Positions 33,746-42,569 of a DNA stretch of 64,000 nucleotides are shown piece after piece. Under the pieces are notes generated by a model. The model was not told the DNA's origin, did not search any database, and worked only from the letters and a program-made list of their open reading frames with translations. Source of the DNA: Clostridia bacterium (GTDB lineage: Bacteria; Bacillota; Clostridia; Oscillospirales; Acutalibacteraceae); contig JAFQCR010000024.1 in NCBI GenBank assembly GCA_017416345.1, positions 1 to 64,000 of the forward strand. Reading direction: 5' to 3'. The position numbers were made by a program, and so were the translations under genes. Within the stretch, counting starts at the first letter, position 1. Each line of letters begins with the position of its first letter.

Positions 33746-34132
33746 ATGGATAAAGCAATGATGGCAAGCCCTGCAACGCTTGCCTTTGTGGGCGATGCGG
33801 TTTTCGGTCTTTTGGTACGCACAAAATTGGCCGAGATCGAGCGACCGATAGGTGAGCTTCACAAGCGATCGGTCGAATATGTCAATGCCAATGCCCAGGC
33901 TGAAGGCTTTGAGATGATAAAGGACCTTTTGACCGAACGTGAAATGTCGGTTTTTAAAAGAGGTCGCAACAACCACGTCGGCGGTGTACCCAAAAGCACC
34001 ACTATCGGCAAATATCACGCCGCAACGGGTGTTGAGGCGCTGTTCGGTTACCTGCATCTGTCGGGTGAACAGACCCGCATAAACGAGCTTTTTGAGGTCA
34101 TCTGGAACGGCATTTCAACGAAAGATATGTAA
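33746..34132 (+). CDS. mrnC: Mini-ribonuclease III
   Basis: 128 aa RNase III-like catalytic domain with no double-stranded RNA binding domain. It matures 23S rRNA in Bacillus. PATLAFVGDAVF holds the signature Asp; VFKRGRNNH and the final LFEVIW are conserved in MrnC. The ATG at 33746 has AAAGGGTGG before it; the GTG at 33737 overlaps that site. Confidence 0.93.
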   Translation: MDKAMMASPATLAFVGDAVFGLLVRTKLAEIERPIGELHKRSVEYVNANAQAEGFEMIKDLLTEREMSVFKRGRNNHVGGVPKSTTIGKYHAATGVEALFGYLHLSGEQTRINELFEVIWNGISTKDM

Positions 34133-34135
34133 GTT

Positions 34136-34167
34136 AAACGCCATAGCAAGTTATTGCCATGGCGTTT
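34136..34167. terminator. Hairpin between converging mrnC and the 39-aa gene
   Basis: AAACGCCAT (34136-34144) pairs with ATGGCGTTT (34159-34167), with an inner GCAA/TTGC stem and GTTA loop. The T-tracts on both sides are weak. Confidence 0.5.
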
Positions 34168-34181
34168 GAAATAAGCAGAAG

Positions 34182-34301
34182 TTATCTCTGGCTGTCGTCC
34201 TTCTTGTTCTGACTGTCCTTCTTGTTCTGATCGTTCTGCTGCTTGTTCTGGTTGTTCTGCTGGTTCTTGTTCTGATTCTGGTTGTTGTACTGATCGTTCA
34301 T
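34182..34301 (-). CDS. 39-aa Asn/Gln/Lys/Asp-rich peptide
   Basis: Short ORF on the minus strand, ATG 34301 with GGGGTGA upstream and stop at 34182. The product starts MNDQYNNQNQNKNQ and is almost wholly Asn, Gln, Lys and Asp, ending DDSQR. It is hydrophilic, of low complexity and without hydrophobic residues. The repeating codons CAG AAC AAG raise the chance that it is a simple repeat, but the clean start, stop and ribosome binding site favour a gene. Small hydrophilic proteins of spores have a similar composition; no family was recognised. Confidence 0.6.
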   Translation of the reverse strand: MNDQYNNQNQNKNQQNNQNKQQNDQNKKDSQNKKDDSQR

Positions 34302-34367
34302 TATTGTCACCCCGCTTTCACATAACTATTTTTAACGGGGACGAGAAAAATATACAAGGTGAAAAAT

Positions 34368-35726
34368 ATGTCTTTACCTGAAAAATTTATTGAAAGAATG
34401 AAGCTGATTTTAAAGGAAAAATATTCCTTTTATGAAAAAGCTTTCGATAACGAGGCGTTCCGTGCGCTTCGTGTAAATAATTTGAAGTGTGATGCCGATG
34501 CTTTAAAGTCGGTTTTCGGACTGAGAGAGCCGACCGCATTTTGTGAGGATTCCTATTATTTGCCCGAAGCTGTGCAAAAGCCGGGAAACCATCCATTGCA
34601 CCACGCGGGAGCCTTTTATATGCAGGAGCCGTCGGCCGCTTCGGTGGTGGAGGCTATCGGTATTGAGGAAGGCGATCTTGTGCTTGACTTATGCGCTTCA
34701 CCCGGTGGAAAATCGACGCAAGCCGCCGCAAAGCTTAAGGGAAAAGGCTTGATACTGTCCAACGAATTTGTTTCTTCACGTGTTCAGCCGCTTGTGTCCA
34801 ATATCGAGCGAATGGGTATCACCAATGCGATCGTAACCTCTGCACGACCTGATGCTTTGTGTCCGCAGTTGCCGGCGTTTTTCGATAAGGTCATAGTCGA
34901 TGCGCCGTGCTCGGGTGAGGGAATGTTCCGCAAAGAGGCCGCCGCATTGCAGAATTGGAGCGTTGAAAACGTTTTGGCCTGCGCCGAGCGGCAAAAAAAG
35001 ATACTTGACTGTGCCGCAGAGTGCGTGAAGTCTGGCGGAAAGCTTGTTTACAGCACCTGCACCTATGCGTGGGAGGAAAACGAGGGTGTGATAGGTCATT
35101 TTCTCAAAAATCATCCCGATTTTCACCTCGTAAAGCCGCAGATCGATTTTGGTGAGGATGCAGTCAAGGAGTTTGCGCCCGAGGTCGAGAACATTGAATT
35201 TGCACGCAGAATATTCAATTTCAACGGCGGTGAAGGTCACTTTGTAGCCGTTATGCAGCGTGACGGAGAGCCTGCACCGACCGTATTTTCACAAAACTCC
35301 AAGCGTGACAAAAAGCAGGACGCAATATATAAGGTCTTTTCCGATTTTTATAAAGAAAATTTCCAAGGAAATACACCTGAAAATGTTGTAATTGGCGGAG
35401 ATAAGGTTTACATAACACCTGTAAATCTTGACCTTAAAGGTGTTCAGACCGTGCGGTCGGGTATCTTTGCAGGCACCGTTCGCAATAACCGTTTCATTCC
35501 CGAACACGCATTGTTTAACAATGTTGAGCATATCGCAAAAAACACACTTGACCTATCTCTTGATGATGAAAGGGTAGTGAGATTCCTGCACGGTGAGGAA
35601 ATACCCTGCGACGGCACCTTGAAAGGTTATACCCAAGTGAAAGTCTGCGGTGTACCACTGGGCTTTGGTAAAGCCTCCAACGGCACCCTCAAAAACCATT
35701 ACCCCAAGGGATTGAGGATACTATAA
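34368..35726 (+). CDS. RsmF-type rRNA cytosine-C5 methyltransferase (NOL1/NOP2/Sun family)
   Basis: 452 aa. SAM-dependent enzyme that makes 5-methylcytosine in rRNA. The SAM motif LDLCASPGGKSTQ is at about 105-117. DAPCSGEGMFRKE carries one catalytic cysteine and STCTYAWEENE the second. A C-terminal RsmF/PUA-like domain fills about 300-452. The closest named groups are RsmF and the Firmicutes YebU/RsmF-like proteins. The ATG at 34368 is preferred over a GTG at 34359 because AAGGTGA overlaps the latter. Confidence 0.9.
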   Translation: MSLPEKFIERMKLILKEKYSFYEKAFDNEAFRALRVNNLKCDADALKSVFGLREPTAFCEDSYYLPEAVQKPGNHPLHHAGAFYMQEPSAASVVEAIGIEEGDLVLDLCASPGGKSTQAAAKLKGKGLILSNEFVSSRVQPLVSNIERMGITNAIVTSARPDALCPQLPAFFDKVIVDAPCSGEGMFRKEAAALQNWSVENVLACAERQKKILDCAAECVKSGGKLVYSTCTYAWEENEGVIGHFLKNHPDFHLVKPQIDFGEDAVKEFAPEVENIEFARRIFNFNGGEGHFVAVMQRDGEPAPTVFSQNSKRDKKQDAIYKVFSDFYKENFQGNTPENVVIGGDKVYITPVNLDLKGVQTVRSGIFAGTVRNNRFIPEHALFNNVEHIAKNTLDLSLDDERVVRFLHGEEIPCDGTLKGYTQVKVCGVPLGFGKASNGTLKNHYPKGLRIL

Positions 35727-35770
35727 ATCGCATGAGTTGATTTTTCAGTTGTTTGGTGATAGTACATAGC

Positions 35771-35849
35771 GTAGGGGCGAACTGTGTTCGCCCGCATGCA
35801 CTTCCCCAATCACTTCGTGACAGCTCCCTCTAAGAGGGAGTCTTTTTTT
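35771..35849 (+). repeat. Two dispersed repeats, the second acting as a terminator
   Basis: 35771-35794 is identical to the repeat at 30588-30611. 35801-35840 is a diverged inverted copy of the element at 32360. Its end, CTCCCTC-TAA-GAGGGAG (35824-35840) followed by TC and seven T's, forms a good rho-independent terminator for the methyltransferase gene. Confidence 0.75.
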
Positions 35850-35968
35850 ATTTTTCTCAACCCACGGTTGCGCTTATATAAACGTATATGTTATACTATT
35901 TTTAGCGATTATCAGTTATACTGAACATACAGAAGCTTTTGTAATCTAAAAACAGGAGTGATAGAATA

Positions 35969-37081
35969 ATGTTGAATATAGGCGAAAAAATTAAGCTTCT
36001 CAGAAAACAGCAGGATGTTACGCAGGAGAAGCTGGCGGCTTATTTAAACATATCGTATCAAGCAGTCAGTAAGTGGGAAAACGGCACGGCATATCCCGAT
36101 ATCACCTTGGTGCCAAGCATTGCTAATTTCTTTGGTGTGTCTTCTGACGAACTGCTTGGTATGCGCAAATGCGATGAAAACGATGAACTAAAAGAGTACG
36201 AGTCGGTCTACCATGAAAACAACCGCCAGGGCAAGGTGTTTGATAATATTGTGCTCAGCCGTGAGGTGCTCAAAAAGTATCCGCGGAATTACCAATGGAT
36301 GCTAAATCTTGCGTACCCTCTGATGCAGTATAATGATACCGACGAACACCAAAAATACAGCAGGGAACACAAATTTTTGGAGGAAGCGGTTGCTATTTGT
36401 GAACGTATTTTAGAGGATTGTACCGTTGACTCGATAAGGCACAGCGCTATACAGATTTTATGCTATAATTATCCGCATTTCGGCAAAAAAGATGAAGCCG
36501 TAAAGCTTGCCAACGAAATGCCCGATTTTGCTATTTGCAGAGGGGAACTGCTCTTTCACATTTACGATGGCGAGGAAAAGATAAAATGCGGTCAGGAAAA
36601 CCTGCTGAGTATGATCGATATAAGTGCCGGATTACTGCATTGTATGGCTTTTGACCGTCAAACAAGCAAAGGTCTTTCGGTGAGGGATAAAATCAAGTTT
36701 TTGGAAACGGCCAACACCCTGTTTCGTGCCGTTTTGCAAGAGGATGAGGATGGTCTGTTTTACAACTGCAGACTGAGTTGGAATTATCGAAAACTAGCTG
36801 AACTGTACAGCACCTTAAATGAAAAGGATAAAGCAATGGAATACCTCTTGCTTGCAGAAAGATCGGCGAAAATGTATGATAGTTCGCTTGATCTGGGTGA
36901 GCAGAAGTACAAATCTATCTTTGCAAACCGTTGCACATTTAATCCAAAATCAGTGGGTAAAAACTGGCAGGGGACGGAGTGCGAATTGTTGTATAAGCAG
37001 ACGCTTGAAAGAGGATTTGATAATTTGAGAAAATTGCACGAATTTATAGAACTACAACAGCGGTTGAACAAAATGTCATAA
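35969..37081 (+). CDS. XRE-family transcriptional regulator with TPR-like C-terminus
   Basis: 370 aa. An N-terminal HTH_3 domain (about 1-65; KLLRKQQDVTQEKLAAYL, YQAVSKWENG, YPDITLVPSIANFFGVSSDELLG) is followed by about 300 helical residues with a tetratricopeptide-like pattern. Such proteins sense small molecules or peptides and control nearby genes; the target here is unknown. AACAGGAG precedes the ATG. It stands alone with its own terminator. Confidence 0.88.
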   Translation: MLNIGEKIKLLRKQQDVTQEKLAAYLNISYQAVSKWENGTAYPDITLVPSIANFFGVSSDELLGMRKCDENDELKEYESVYHENNRQGKVFDNIVLSREVLKKYPRNYQWMLNLAYPLMQYNDTDEHQKYSREHKFLEEAVAICERILEDCTVDSIRHSAIQILCYNYPHFGKKDEAVKLANEMPDFAICRGELLFHIYDGEEKIKCGQENLLSMIDISAGLLHCMAFDRQTSKGLSVRDKIKFLETANTLFRAVLQEDEDGLFYNCRLSWNYRKLAELYSTLNEKDKAMEYLLLAERSAKMYDSSLDLGEQKYKSIFANRCTFNPKSVGKNWQGTECELLYKQTLERGFDNLRKLHEFIELQQRLNKMS

Positions 37082-37089
37082 CACGATAA

Positions 37090-37138
37090 AGCCACCCGAA
37101 GCAGAGTATTGCGTACTCGTTTTCGGGTGGCTACTTTT
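37090..37138. terminator. Terminator shared by the XRE gene and the EamA gene
   Basis: AGCCACCCGAA (37090-37100) pairs with TTCGGGTGGCT (37122-37132), with an inner GAGTA/TACTC stem; T's follow on the plus strand. Confidence 0.9.
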
Positions 37139-37182
37139 TGTTGATATATTTAATTTACTGTAAATTCGATATAATACAATCC

Positions 37183-38037
37183 TTATATCATAAATTCATA
37201 CATCAAAATGCCTACGGCGATCAGAAGCATTCCGCAGACCGTTTTCCACGAAACCTTTTCTTTGAGGAAAAGGGAAGCCAAGCCGACCGATACGGCAAAG
37301 CTCATAGAGATAATGACGGTTACGGTTGATGTATCTCCGTTTGACATTGCATAACGGTAGCCGAGCCAGGCAAGACCTGCCGAAAATCCCGAAAGCAATG
37401 TGAACATCAGTTCCGACATCGGAAGCCTTCCCGTCCCACCCGAAAGACCGCATACAAACGAGCTGACAAGCGACACTATAAGCACAACGGTCAGTATAAG
37501 TGCCAAAGACAAAGCACTGTTTCTGACGTTTATGCCCGTGGAATCAAGTACATGAGCTGCCACGGCCGCCACGGCATACAGCATTCCGTAAAGTATTACG
37601 GTACCGCTGCCCGATCTTGATTTTTTGGTCAGCATCAGAATTATACCTACAGCCAGAAGTGCCATTGCAATTATGCGGATATACAAAAGCGATGTGCGGT
37701 TATAAAGCACCACCGCAATCAGCATCATTAAGAATGAAGCCGCCTTTTCAAGCGCCGAGACCCTTACAAGATCGCCTTTTTTGAGGGCTGAATGATAGCA
37801 TATCATGGCCGCTGCAAAGGCTGCACCCGTAAGTGCTATGTAAAGAAAAGAGGTTCCGCTGATGGCGGAAAAACCGCTTGAACCGCTTGTGAAAAATACG
37901 ACCCACGCAAAAATTGCGATAACAAGGGTTCGCAAAGAGGTCACAACGGTGGGGTGTGCACGTTTAACGCCGCACTTTGCAAACAAGGCCGACAGAGCCA
38001 AAAGCACCGCCGTGCCGATAGAATAAACAATCCACAT
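37183..38037 (-). CDS. EamA/DMT-family transporter
   Basis: 284 aa with ten hydrophobic segments in two EamA halves. Drug/metabolite transporters export amino acids, nucleotides or other small compounds. The ending, VSWKTVCGMLLIAVGILMYEF, is typical of the family. Substrate unknown. It faces the XRE gene tail to tail. Confidence 0.88.
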   Translation of the reverse strand: MWIVYSIGTAVLLALSALFAKCGVKRAHPTVVTSLRTLVIAIFAWVVFFTSGSSGFSAISGTSFLYIALTGAAFAAAMICYHSALKKGDLVRVSALEKAASFLMMLIAVVLYNRTSLLYIRIIAMALLAVGIILMLTKKSRSGSGTVILYGMLYAVAAVAAHVLDSTGINVRNSALSLALILTVVLIVSLVSSFVCGLSGGTGRLPMSELMFTLLSGFSAGLAWLGYRYAMSNGDTSTVTVIISMSFAVSVGLASLFLKEKVSWKTVCGMLLIAVGILMYEFMI

Positions 38038-38098
38038 AAAAAATCATCCTTTCAAGGGTTACTCCACAAAAGCATTATACATTACTTTTGATATCTTT

Positions 38099-39007
38099 TC
38101 AACCGAAAAGTTCGCCTTGCGATAGGTTCATTCTTTGAAATTCCGAGTTGATATAGTTCAGAACCCTCTTTTTATCAGCCGACCACAGCGGTGCTACGAG
38201 GTCTCTTTTTGCACCGTCTCCCGTAAGGCGGTGGACGACCGTTGTCTTTGGGATACGCTTTATACAGCCTGCCAGCAGTTGAGTGTATCGCTCAAGACTT
38301 GGTAATTCAAGATCACCTTTTAAAAAATCGGCTTCAAGATCGGTGTTTTTCAAAACGTGCAGAAGATGGAATTTCACACCGTCGGCACCGGAGTGACCGA
38401 TATACCTTGCGGTTTCAAAAATCATATCATCGGTTTCATGGGGTAGTCCGATTATCATATGTACTATTGTTTCAATGCCGATATCTTTAAGTTCTTTTAC
38501 AGCACGGTCAAAAACCTCAAGCTCATATCCCCGACGGATGTATTGTGCCGAAGCAGGGTGGACGGTCTGAAGTCCAAGCTCCACCCACACGGGCTTGATT
38601 CGGTTGAGACGGTCTAAAAGCAAAAGAACATCTTGTGGCAAACAATCAGGTCTTGTGGCAATTGACAAGGCTACAACATCGGGGTGGTTGATGGCTTCGG
38701 TGAAGATCCTTTCAAGGTAAGAAACGGGAGCATAGGTGTTGGTGTAGTCCTGAAAATAGGCAATGTACTTTCCGCTTTTTATCTTGTCAAAGACCCGTTG
38801 CTTTGCCTTTTCGATCTGCTCGGTGATACTGCTGCATCCGGCTTCGGCAAAGTCTCCCGAACCGCTTTCAGAACAGAAAATACACCCTTTTGTACCCAAG
38901 GTGCCGTCACGGTTGGGGCAGGTCATTCCACCCGATAACGCCAGCTTGTATACCTTACAACCAAACCTGCTCTTAAGATGCTCGCTTAATGAGTTATACA
39001 TTTTCAC
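38099..39007 (-). CDS. Radical SAM protein, YhcC-like (TIGR01212-type)
   Basis: 302 aa. The [4Fe-4S] motif is in TCPNRDGTLGTKGCIFC near 29-45: a Cys, a long nine-residue spacer and CxxC, the spacing typical of the TIGR01212/COG1242 family related to Elp3. IATRPDCLP, ELGLQTVHP and MIIGLPHET are conserved. The function of the family is not settled. The promoter lies divergent to that of the lipid kinase. Confidence 0.9.
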   Translation of the reverse strand: MKMYNSLSEHLKSRFGCKVYKLALSGGMTCPNRDGTLGTKGCIFCSESGSGDFAEAGCSSITEQIEKAKQRVFDKIKSGKYIAYFQDYTNTYAPVSYLERIFTEAINHPDVVALSIATRPDCLPQDVLLLLDRLNRIKPVWVELGLQTVHPASAQYIRRGYELEVFDRAVKELKDIGIETIVHMIIGLPHETDDMIFETARYIGHSGADGVKFHLLHVLKNTDLEADFLKGDLELPSLERYTQLLAGCIKRIPKTTVVHRLTGDGAKRDLVAPLWSADKKRVLNYINSEFQRMNLSQGELFG

Positions 39008-39036
39008 ACCTGCCTTTAAGACTGTTTGTAATTCAC

Positions 39037-39065
39037 ATTATAATACATTGCTTTCTTGAGGTCAA
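39037..39065 (-). promoter_or_regulatory. Promoter of the YhcC-like gene
   Basis: Minus strand: TTGACC (39065-39060), 17 bases, TATAAT (39042-39037). Confidence 0.75.
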
Positions 39066-39088
39066 GGATGTTGAAATTTGAAAATAGG

Positions 39089-39117
39089 TTGACAAAGGCC
39101 TTGAAATTTTATACAAT
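39089..39117 (+). promoter_or_regulatory. Promoter of the lipid kinase-acyltransferase pair
   Basis: TTGACA (39089-39094), 17 bases and TACAAT (39112-39117). Transcription from about 39124 rules out the TTG at 39123 as start. Confidence 0.8.
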
Positions 39118-39146
39118 AAACCTTGTATGGAAGTGGGGTTTTAGAA

Positions 39147-40094
39147 TTGAAGCATATTTTTGTTGTCAATCCTGCGGCAGGTAAGCAGGATTCCACCGAA
39201 TTTGTTAAAAATGCGGTCAGATCTCTTAATGTCGATTACGAGATCTACTGCACTAAATGTCAGGGCGATGCTACCCGCTATGTTGAGGAGCTGGCCGCAA
39301 CCGGTGAGCAGTACCGTGTGTATGCTTGCGGCGGTGACGGTACCTTTAACGAGGTAGCCTCCGGTGCTGTCGAAAAGGAAAATATCAGCGTTTCGGTCTT
39401 TCCTTGCGGAAGCGGAAACGACTACATAAAGTATTACGGAACCGTGGATGATTTTATGGATCTTGACAGCCTTGTAAACGGCGTCGATACCAAGGTCGAT
39501 ATGATGAAGGTGCACGGACGCTATGCCGTGAACTTTGTTCACTTCGGTTTCGATTCAGCCTGCCTTAAGACCATGTCAAAGGTTCGCCGCAAAAAAATAA
39601 TCGGCGGAAAACATGCCTACACCACGGGTGTTGTTACGGCTCTTATCAACGGAATGAAGCATAACTGTTCCGTTAAGGTCGACGGAAAGCCTATAGGCCG
39701 TGAAAAAATGCTGCTTTGCACCGTGGGCAACGGCAAATATGTCGGAGGAAAGTATAAATGTGCTCCGCTTTCGGATAACTCTGACGGTCTGCTTGAGATA
39801 TGCCACGTCAACCCCGTTTCAAGACTCAAGTTTTTAACGCTCATCGGTGCTTATGAAAAGGGCACACACCTTATGGATAAACGTTTTGAAAAGTATGTCA
39901 ACTACTGCCGAGGAACCGTTGTTGAGGTTGAGTCGGGTGACGGAAAAGATATGCATTTTTCCATTGACGGTGAGCTGAATTTTGCCAAAAGCTTTAAGGT
40001 TGAAATAATGCAGCACGCTGTGAATTTCACCGTGCCGAAAAAGCTTTATGAGAAGCTTTTTAAAGAAGAAAGGACGAAGGCTCTTGTTGATTAA
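39147..40094 (+). CDS. Diacylglycerol/lipid kinase family protein
   Basis: 315 aa from a TTG with AAGTGGGG eight bases before it. Enzymes of this DagK/YegS family phosphorylate diacylglycerol or related lipids with ATP. IFVVNPAAGK opens the protein and CGGDGTFNEV (about 65-74) binds nucleotide; NDYIKYYG and the C-terminal HFSIDGE are also conserved. The downstream acyltransferase overlaps the end, so both probably act in phosphatidic acid turnover. Confidence 0.9.
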   Translation: MKHIFVVNPAAGKQDSTEFVKNAVRSLNVDYEIYCTKCQGDATRYVEELAATGEQYRVYACGGDGTFNEVASGAVEKENISVSVFPCGSGNDYIKYYGTVDDFMDLDSLVNGVDTKVDMMKVHGRYAVNFVHFGFDSACLKTMSKVRRKKIIGGKHAYTTGVVTALINGMKHNCSVKVDGKPIGREKMLLCTVGNGKYVGGKYKCAPLSDNSDGLLEICHVNPVSRLKFLTLIGAYEKGTHLMDKRFEKYVNYCRGTVVEVESGDGKDMHFSIDGELNFAKSFKVEIMQHAVNFTVPKKLYEKLFKEERTKALVD

Positions 40095-40896
40095 AATTAT
40101 GGTGGCACTCATTGTGCTGGCCGAGGTTATATTGTGTTGGCCTTTTGGGTTAGTGGACAGCGTTGCCGATATCTGGGTACCCTTTGCGCTTTTGCCTCTA
40201 CTCATCGTCGGAGTTGTGGTGCTCTACTTTTTGTTTTTGTCGGTTATCGCCGTGTTTATCAACAAAAAGAAGTTTTGCGAGAAGCCCGTCCCTTTGTGCA
40301 AATATATGATCGACATTACGGCAGAGGCCTTTGTGCAGCTGCTCAATGTTGAGGTTGAGTTTAACGGAATGGAAAAGATCCCGACCGATCGAAGATTTTT
40401 ACTTGTATCAAACCACCGCTCGGCAGGTGATCCGTTTGTTTTGGTGCCGCAGTTGAGAAAATACGGTGTTGCGTTTATTTCCAAGCCCGAAAATTTCAAG
40501 ATTCCCTGGGCAGGTGAGTTTGCTCACAAAAGCTGTTATCTTCCCATCGACCGTGAAAACGCACGCAACGCCATGAAGACCCTGCGTGTGGCAACCGATT
40601 ACATTAAAAACGATATTGTTTCGATAGTAATTTATCCCGAAGGTACACGCACCAGAACGGGTGAGCTTCTGGAATTTAAGGACGGCATTTTTTACGTTGC
40701 CAAGCGTGCTGAATGTCCGATAGTTGTTCTAACCTGCCAGAACACCGAAAAGGTTTTCAAAAACCTTTTCAAGCGCCGCTTAAAGGTCAGAATGGATGTG
40801 CTTGATGTCATCGAGCCCGAAGAATTTAAAGACAAAACCACCCACGATATCAGCGACGAGGTTCGCAACAAAATGCTCGAGCATCTAGGTAAATAA
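40087..40896 (+). CDS. 1-acyl-sn-glycerol-3-phosphate acyltransferase (PlsC family)
   Basis: 269 aa. PlsC-type enzymes acylate lysophosphatidic acid. Two N-terminal membrane segments are followed by NHRSAGD (the NHx4D active site), the binding-site sequence IPWAGEFA, and YPEGTR. Candidate starts are TTG 40084 and TTG 40087; the second is placed best behind GAAGG (40076-40080). Either way it overlaps the kinase gene by about ten bases. A strong shared terminator follows. Confidence 0.9.
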   Translation: MIKIMVALIVLAEVILCWPFGLVDSVADIWVPFALLPLLIVGVVVLYFLFLSVIAVFINKKKFCEKPVPLCKYMIDITAEAFVQLLNVEVEFNGMEKIPTDRRFLLVSNHRSAGDPFVLVPQLRKYGVAFISKPENFKIPWAGEFAHKSCYLPIDRENARNAMKTLRVATDYIKNDIVSIVIYPEGTRTRTGELLEFKDGIFYVAKRAECPIVVLTCQNTEKVFKNLFKRRLKVRMDVLDVIEPEEFKDKTTHDISDEVRNKMLEHLGK

Positions 40897-40933
40897 AAAA
40901 ATCCTGCAGAATCTTTTGTTCTGCAGGATCTTT
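40894..40933. terminator. Bidirectional terminator between plsC-like and rfbC
   Basis: ATCCTGCAGAA (40901-40911) and TTCTGCAGGAT (40919-40929): 11 perfect pairs, A-run before and T-rich run after. Confidence 0.93.
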
Positions 40934-40935
40934 TG

Positions 40936-41487
40936 TTATTTCTGAAGCTCTTTGAAGGAGGGGTTGACCTTGTCCTTGTCCGAAAGGATGATCTCCATAT
41001 CGGGGGATATCGGCCAATCAATTCCAATGTCGGGGTCGTTCCACATAAGTCCGCCTTCGTCGTTGGGGTGATAAAAGTCATCAACCTTGTAAACAAACTC
41101 GGCTTCATCGCTCAAAACCACAAAGCCGTGGGCAAAGCCCTTGGGAATAAAGAACTGACGCTTGTTTTCGGCGCTAAGCAAAACACCGACATATTTTCCG
41201 TAGGTTTTGCTGCCTTCACGCAGGTCGACGGCAACGTCATAAACCTCGCCGCGGATAACCCGCACCAATTTTGACTGAGGGTACTGCTTCTGGAAGTGCA
41301 GACCTCTTAAAACACCTTTTTTGGACATTGACTGATTGTCCTGCACAAAGGTGACATCAATACCGCCGGCACAAAAATCGTTGTACTGATAGGTCTCTAA
41401 AAAATAACCGCGGTCATCACCGAAAACGGTAGGCTCAACAATGATAACGCCCTCAATGTCGGTCTTTATAAAATTAAACTTGCCCAT
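40936..41487 (-). CDS. rfbC: dTDP-4-dehydrorhamnose 3,5-epimerase
   Basis: 183 aa cupin. RmlC epimerises C3 and C5 of dTDP-4-keto-6-deoxyglucose. GVLRGLHFQ and IPKGFAHGFVVLSD hold the catalytic His residues. Last gene of the rhamnose operon, five bases after rfbB. Confidence 0.96.
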   Translation of the reverse strand: MGKFNFIKTDIEGVIIVEPTVFGDDRGYFLETYQYNDFCAGGIDVTFVQDNQSMSKKGVLRGLHFQKQYPQSKLVRVIRGEVYDVAVDLREGSKTYGKYVGVLLSAENKRQFFIPKGFAHGFVVLSDEAEFVYKVDDFYHPNDEGGLMWNDPDIGIDWPISPDMEIILSDKDKVNPSFKELQK

Positions 41488-41492
41488 TTAGA

Positions 41493-42551
41493 TCACTTGT
41501 CCTTATACATTTTTTCGTAGTATTTCTGATACTCACCGCTGGTGACATTCTTGACCCAATCTTGGTTGTCAAGATACCACTTGAGCGTCTTTTTGATACC
41601 GACCTCAAAGCAGGTCTCGGGATACCAGCCAAGCGCATCCTTGATCTTCTGCGGGTCGATTCCGTAACGGCGGTCGTGACCCTTACGGTCGGCAACATAT
41701 TTGATCATATGCTCGCCAACGGTCTCATCAACGTTTTCCTTGATGTACTGAATAATGGTCTTGACAATAAAGATGTTGGGACGCTCATTGTGTCCGCCGA
41801 CATTGTATACCTCACCGTCAACACCATCACGGATGACCATATCAATAGCCTTGCAATGGTCGTCGACATACAGCCAGTCTCGTACCTGCATACCGTCACC
41901 GTAAACGGGAAGATCCTTGTGTAAAAGGGTGTTGTTCATGATAAGCGGGATAAGCTTTTCAGGGAACTGGTAAGGACCGTAGTTGTTGGAGCAACGGGTG
42001 ATGTTAATGGGCAGCTTGTAGGTATCGTGATATGCCTTTACAAACATATCCGAAGCGGCCTTTGAAGAAGAATAGGGCGAATGGGGACAAAGGGGAGTGG
42101 TCTCCATGAAGAAGCCGGTCTCACCCAAAGAGCCGTAAACCTCGTCGGTCGAGACCTGATGGAATTTTACACCATCACGGTAGGTGTCGTCGCCCGTAGA
42201 CCAGGCAGCCTTGGCGATGTTGAGCAGATTGACGGTGCCCAAAACATTGGTCTGAACAAAAATATCGGGGTCGCTGATACTGCGGTCAACGTGGCTTTCG
42301 GCCGCAAAATTGACAACATAATCAACGGTGTTTTCATCAAAGATCTTTTGAATTGCCTCACGGTCACGGATATCGGCCTGGACAAATTTATAGTTAGGAT
42401 TGTTTTCGACCGATTTGAGGTTTTCAAGATTACCTGCATATGTCAGCGCATCAACGTTGATGATCTTAACGTCGTCATACTTGTTGAGCATATAAATAAT
42501 GAAGTTTGATCCGATAAATCCGGCACCGCCGGTAACAAGATAAGTTTTCAT
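41493..42551 (-). CDS. rfbB: dTDP-glucose 4,6-dehydratase
   Basis: 352 aa short-chain dehydrogenase/reductase of the extended type. RmlB converts dTDP-glucose to dTDP-4-keto-6-deoxyglucose with NAD. The Rossmann motif GGAGFIGSN is at about 7-15, the substrate motif STDEVYG near 128, and the catalytic YSSSKAASD follows. The ATG at 42551 has AGGA nine bases upstream; the GTG at 42560 lies inside that site. Confidence 0.96.
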   Translation of the reverse strand: MKTYLVTGGAGFIGSNFIIYMLNKYDDVKIINVDALTYAGNLENLKSVENNPNYKFVQADIRDREAIQKIFDENTVDYVVNFAAESHVDRSISDPDIFVQTNVLGTVNLLNIAKAAWSTGDDTYRDGVKFHQVSTDEVYGSLGETGFFMETTPLCPHSPYSSSKAASDMFVKAYHDTYKLPINITRCSNNYGPYQFPEKLIPLIMNNTLLHKDLPVYGDGMQVRDWLYVDDHCKAIDMVIRDGVDGEVYNVGGHNERPNIFIVKTIIQYIKENVDETVGEHMIKYVADRKGHDRRYGIDPQKIKDALGWYPETCFEVGIKKTLKWYLDNQDWVKNVTSGEYQKYYEKMYKDK

Positions 42552-42569
42552 AAAAAACACTCCTATTCT

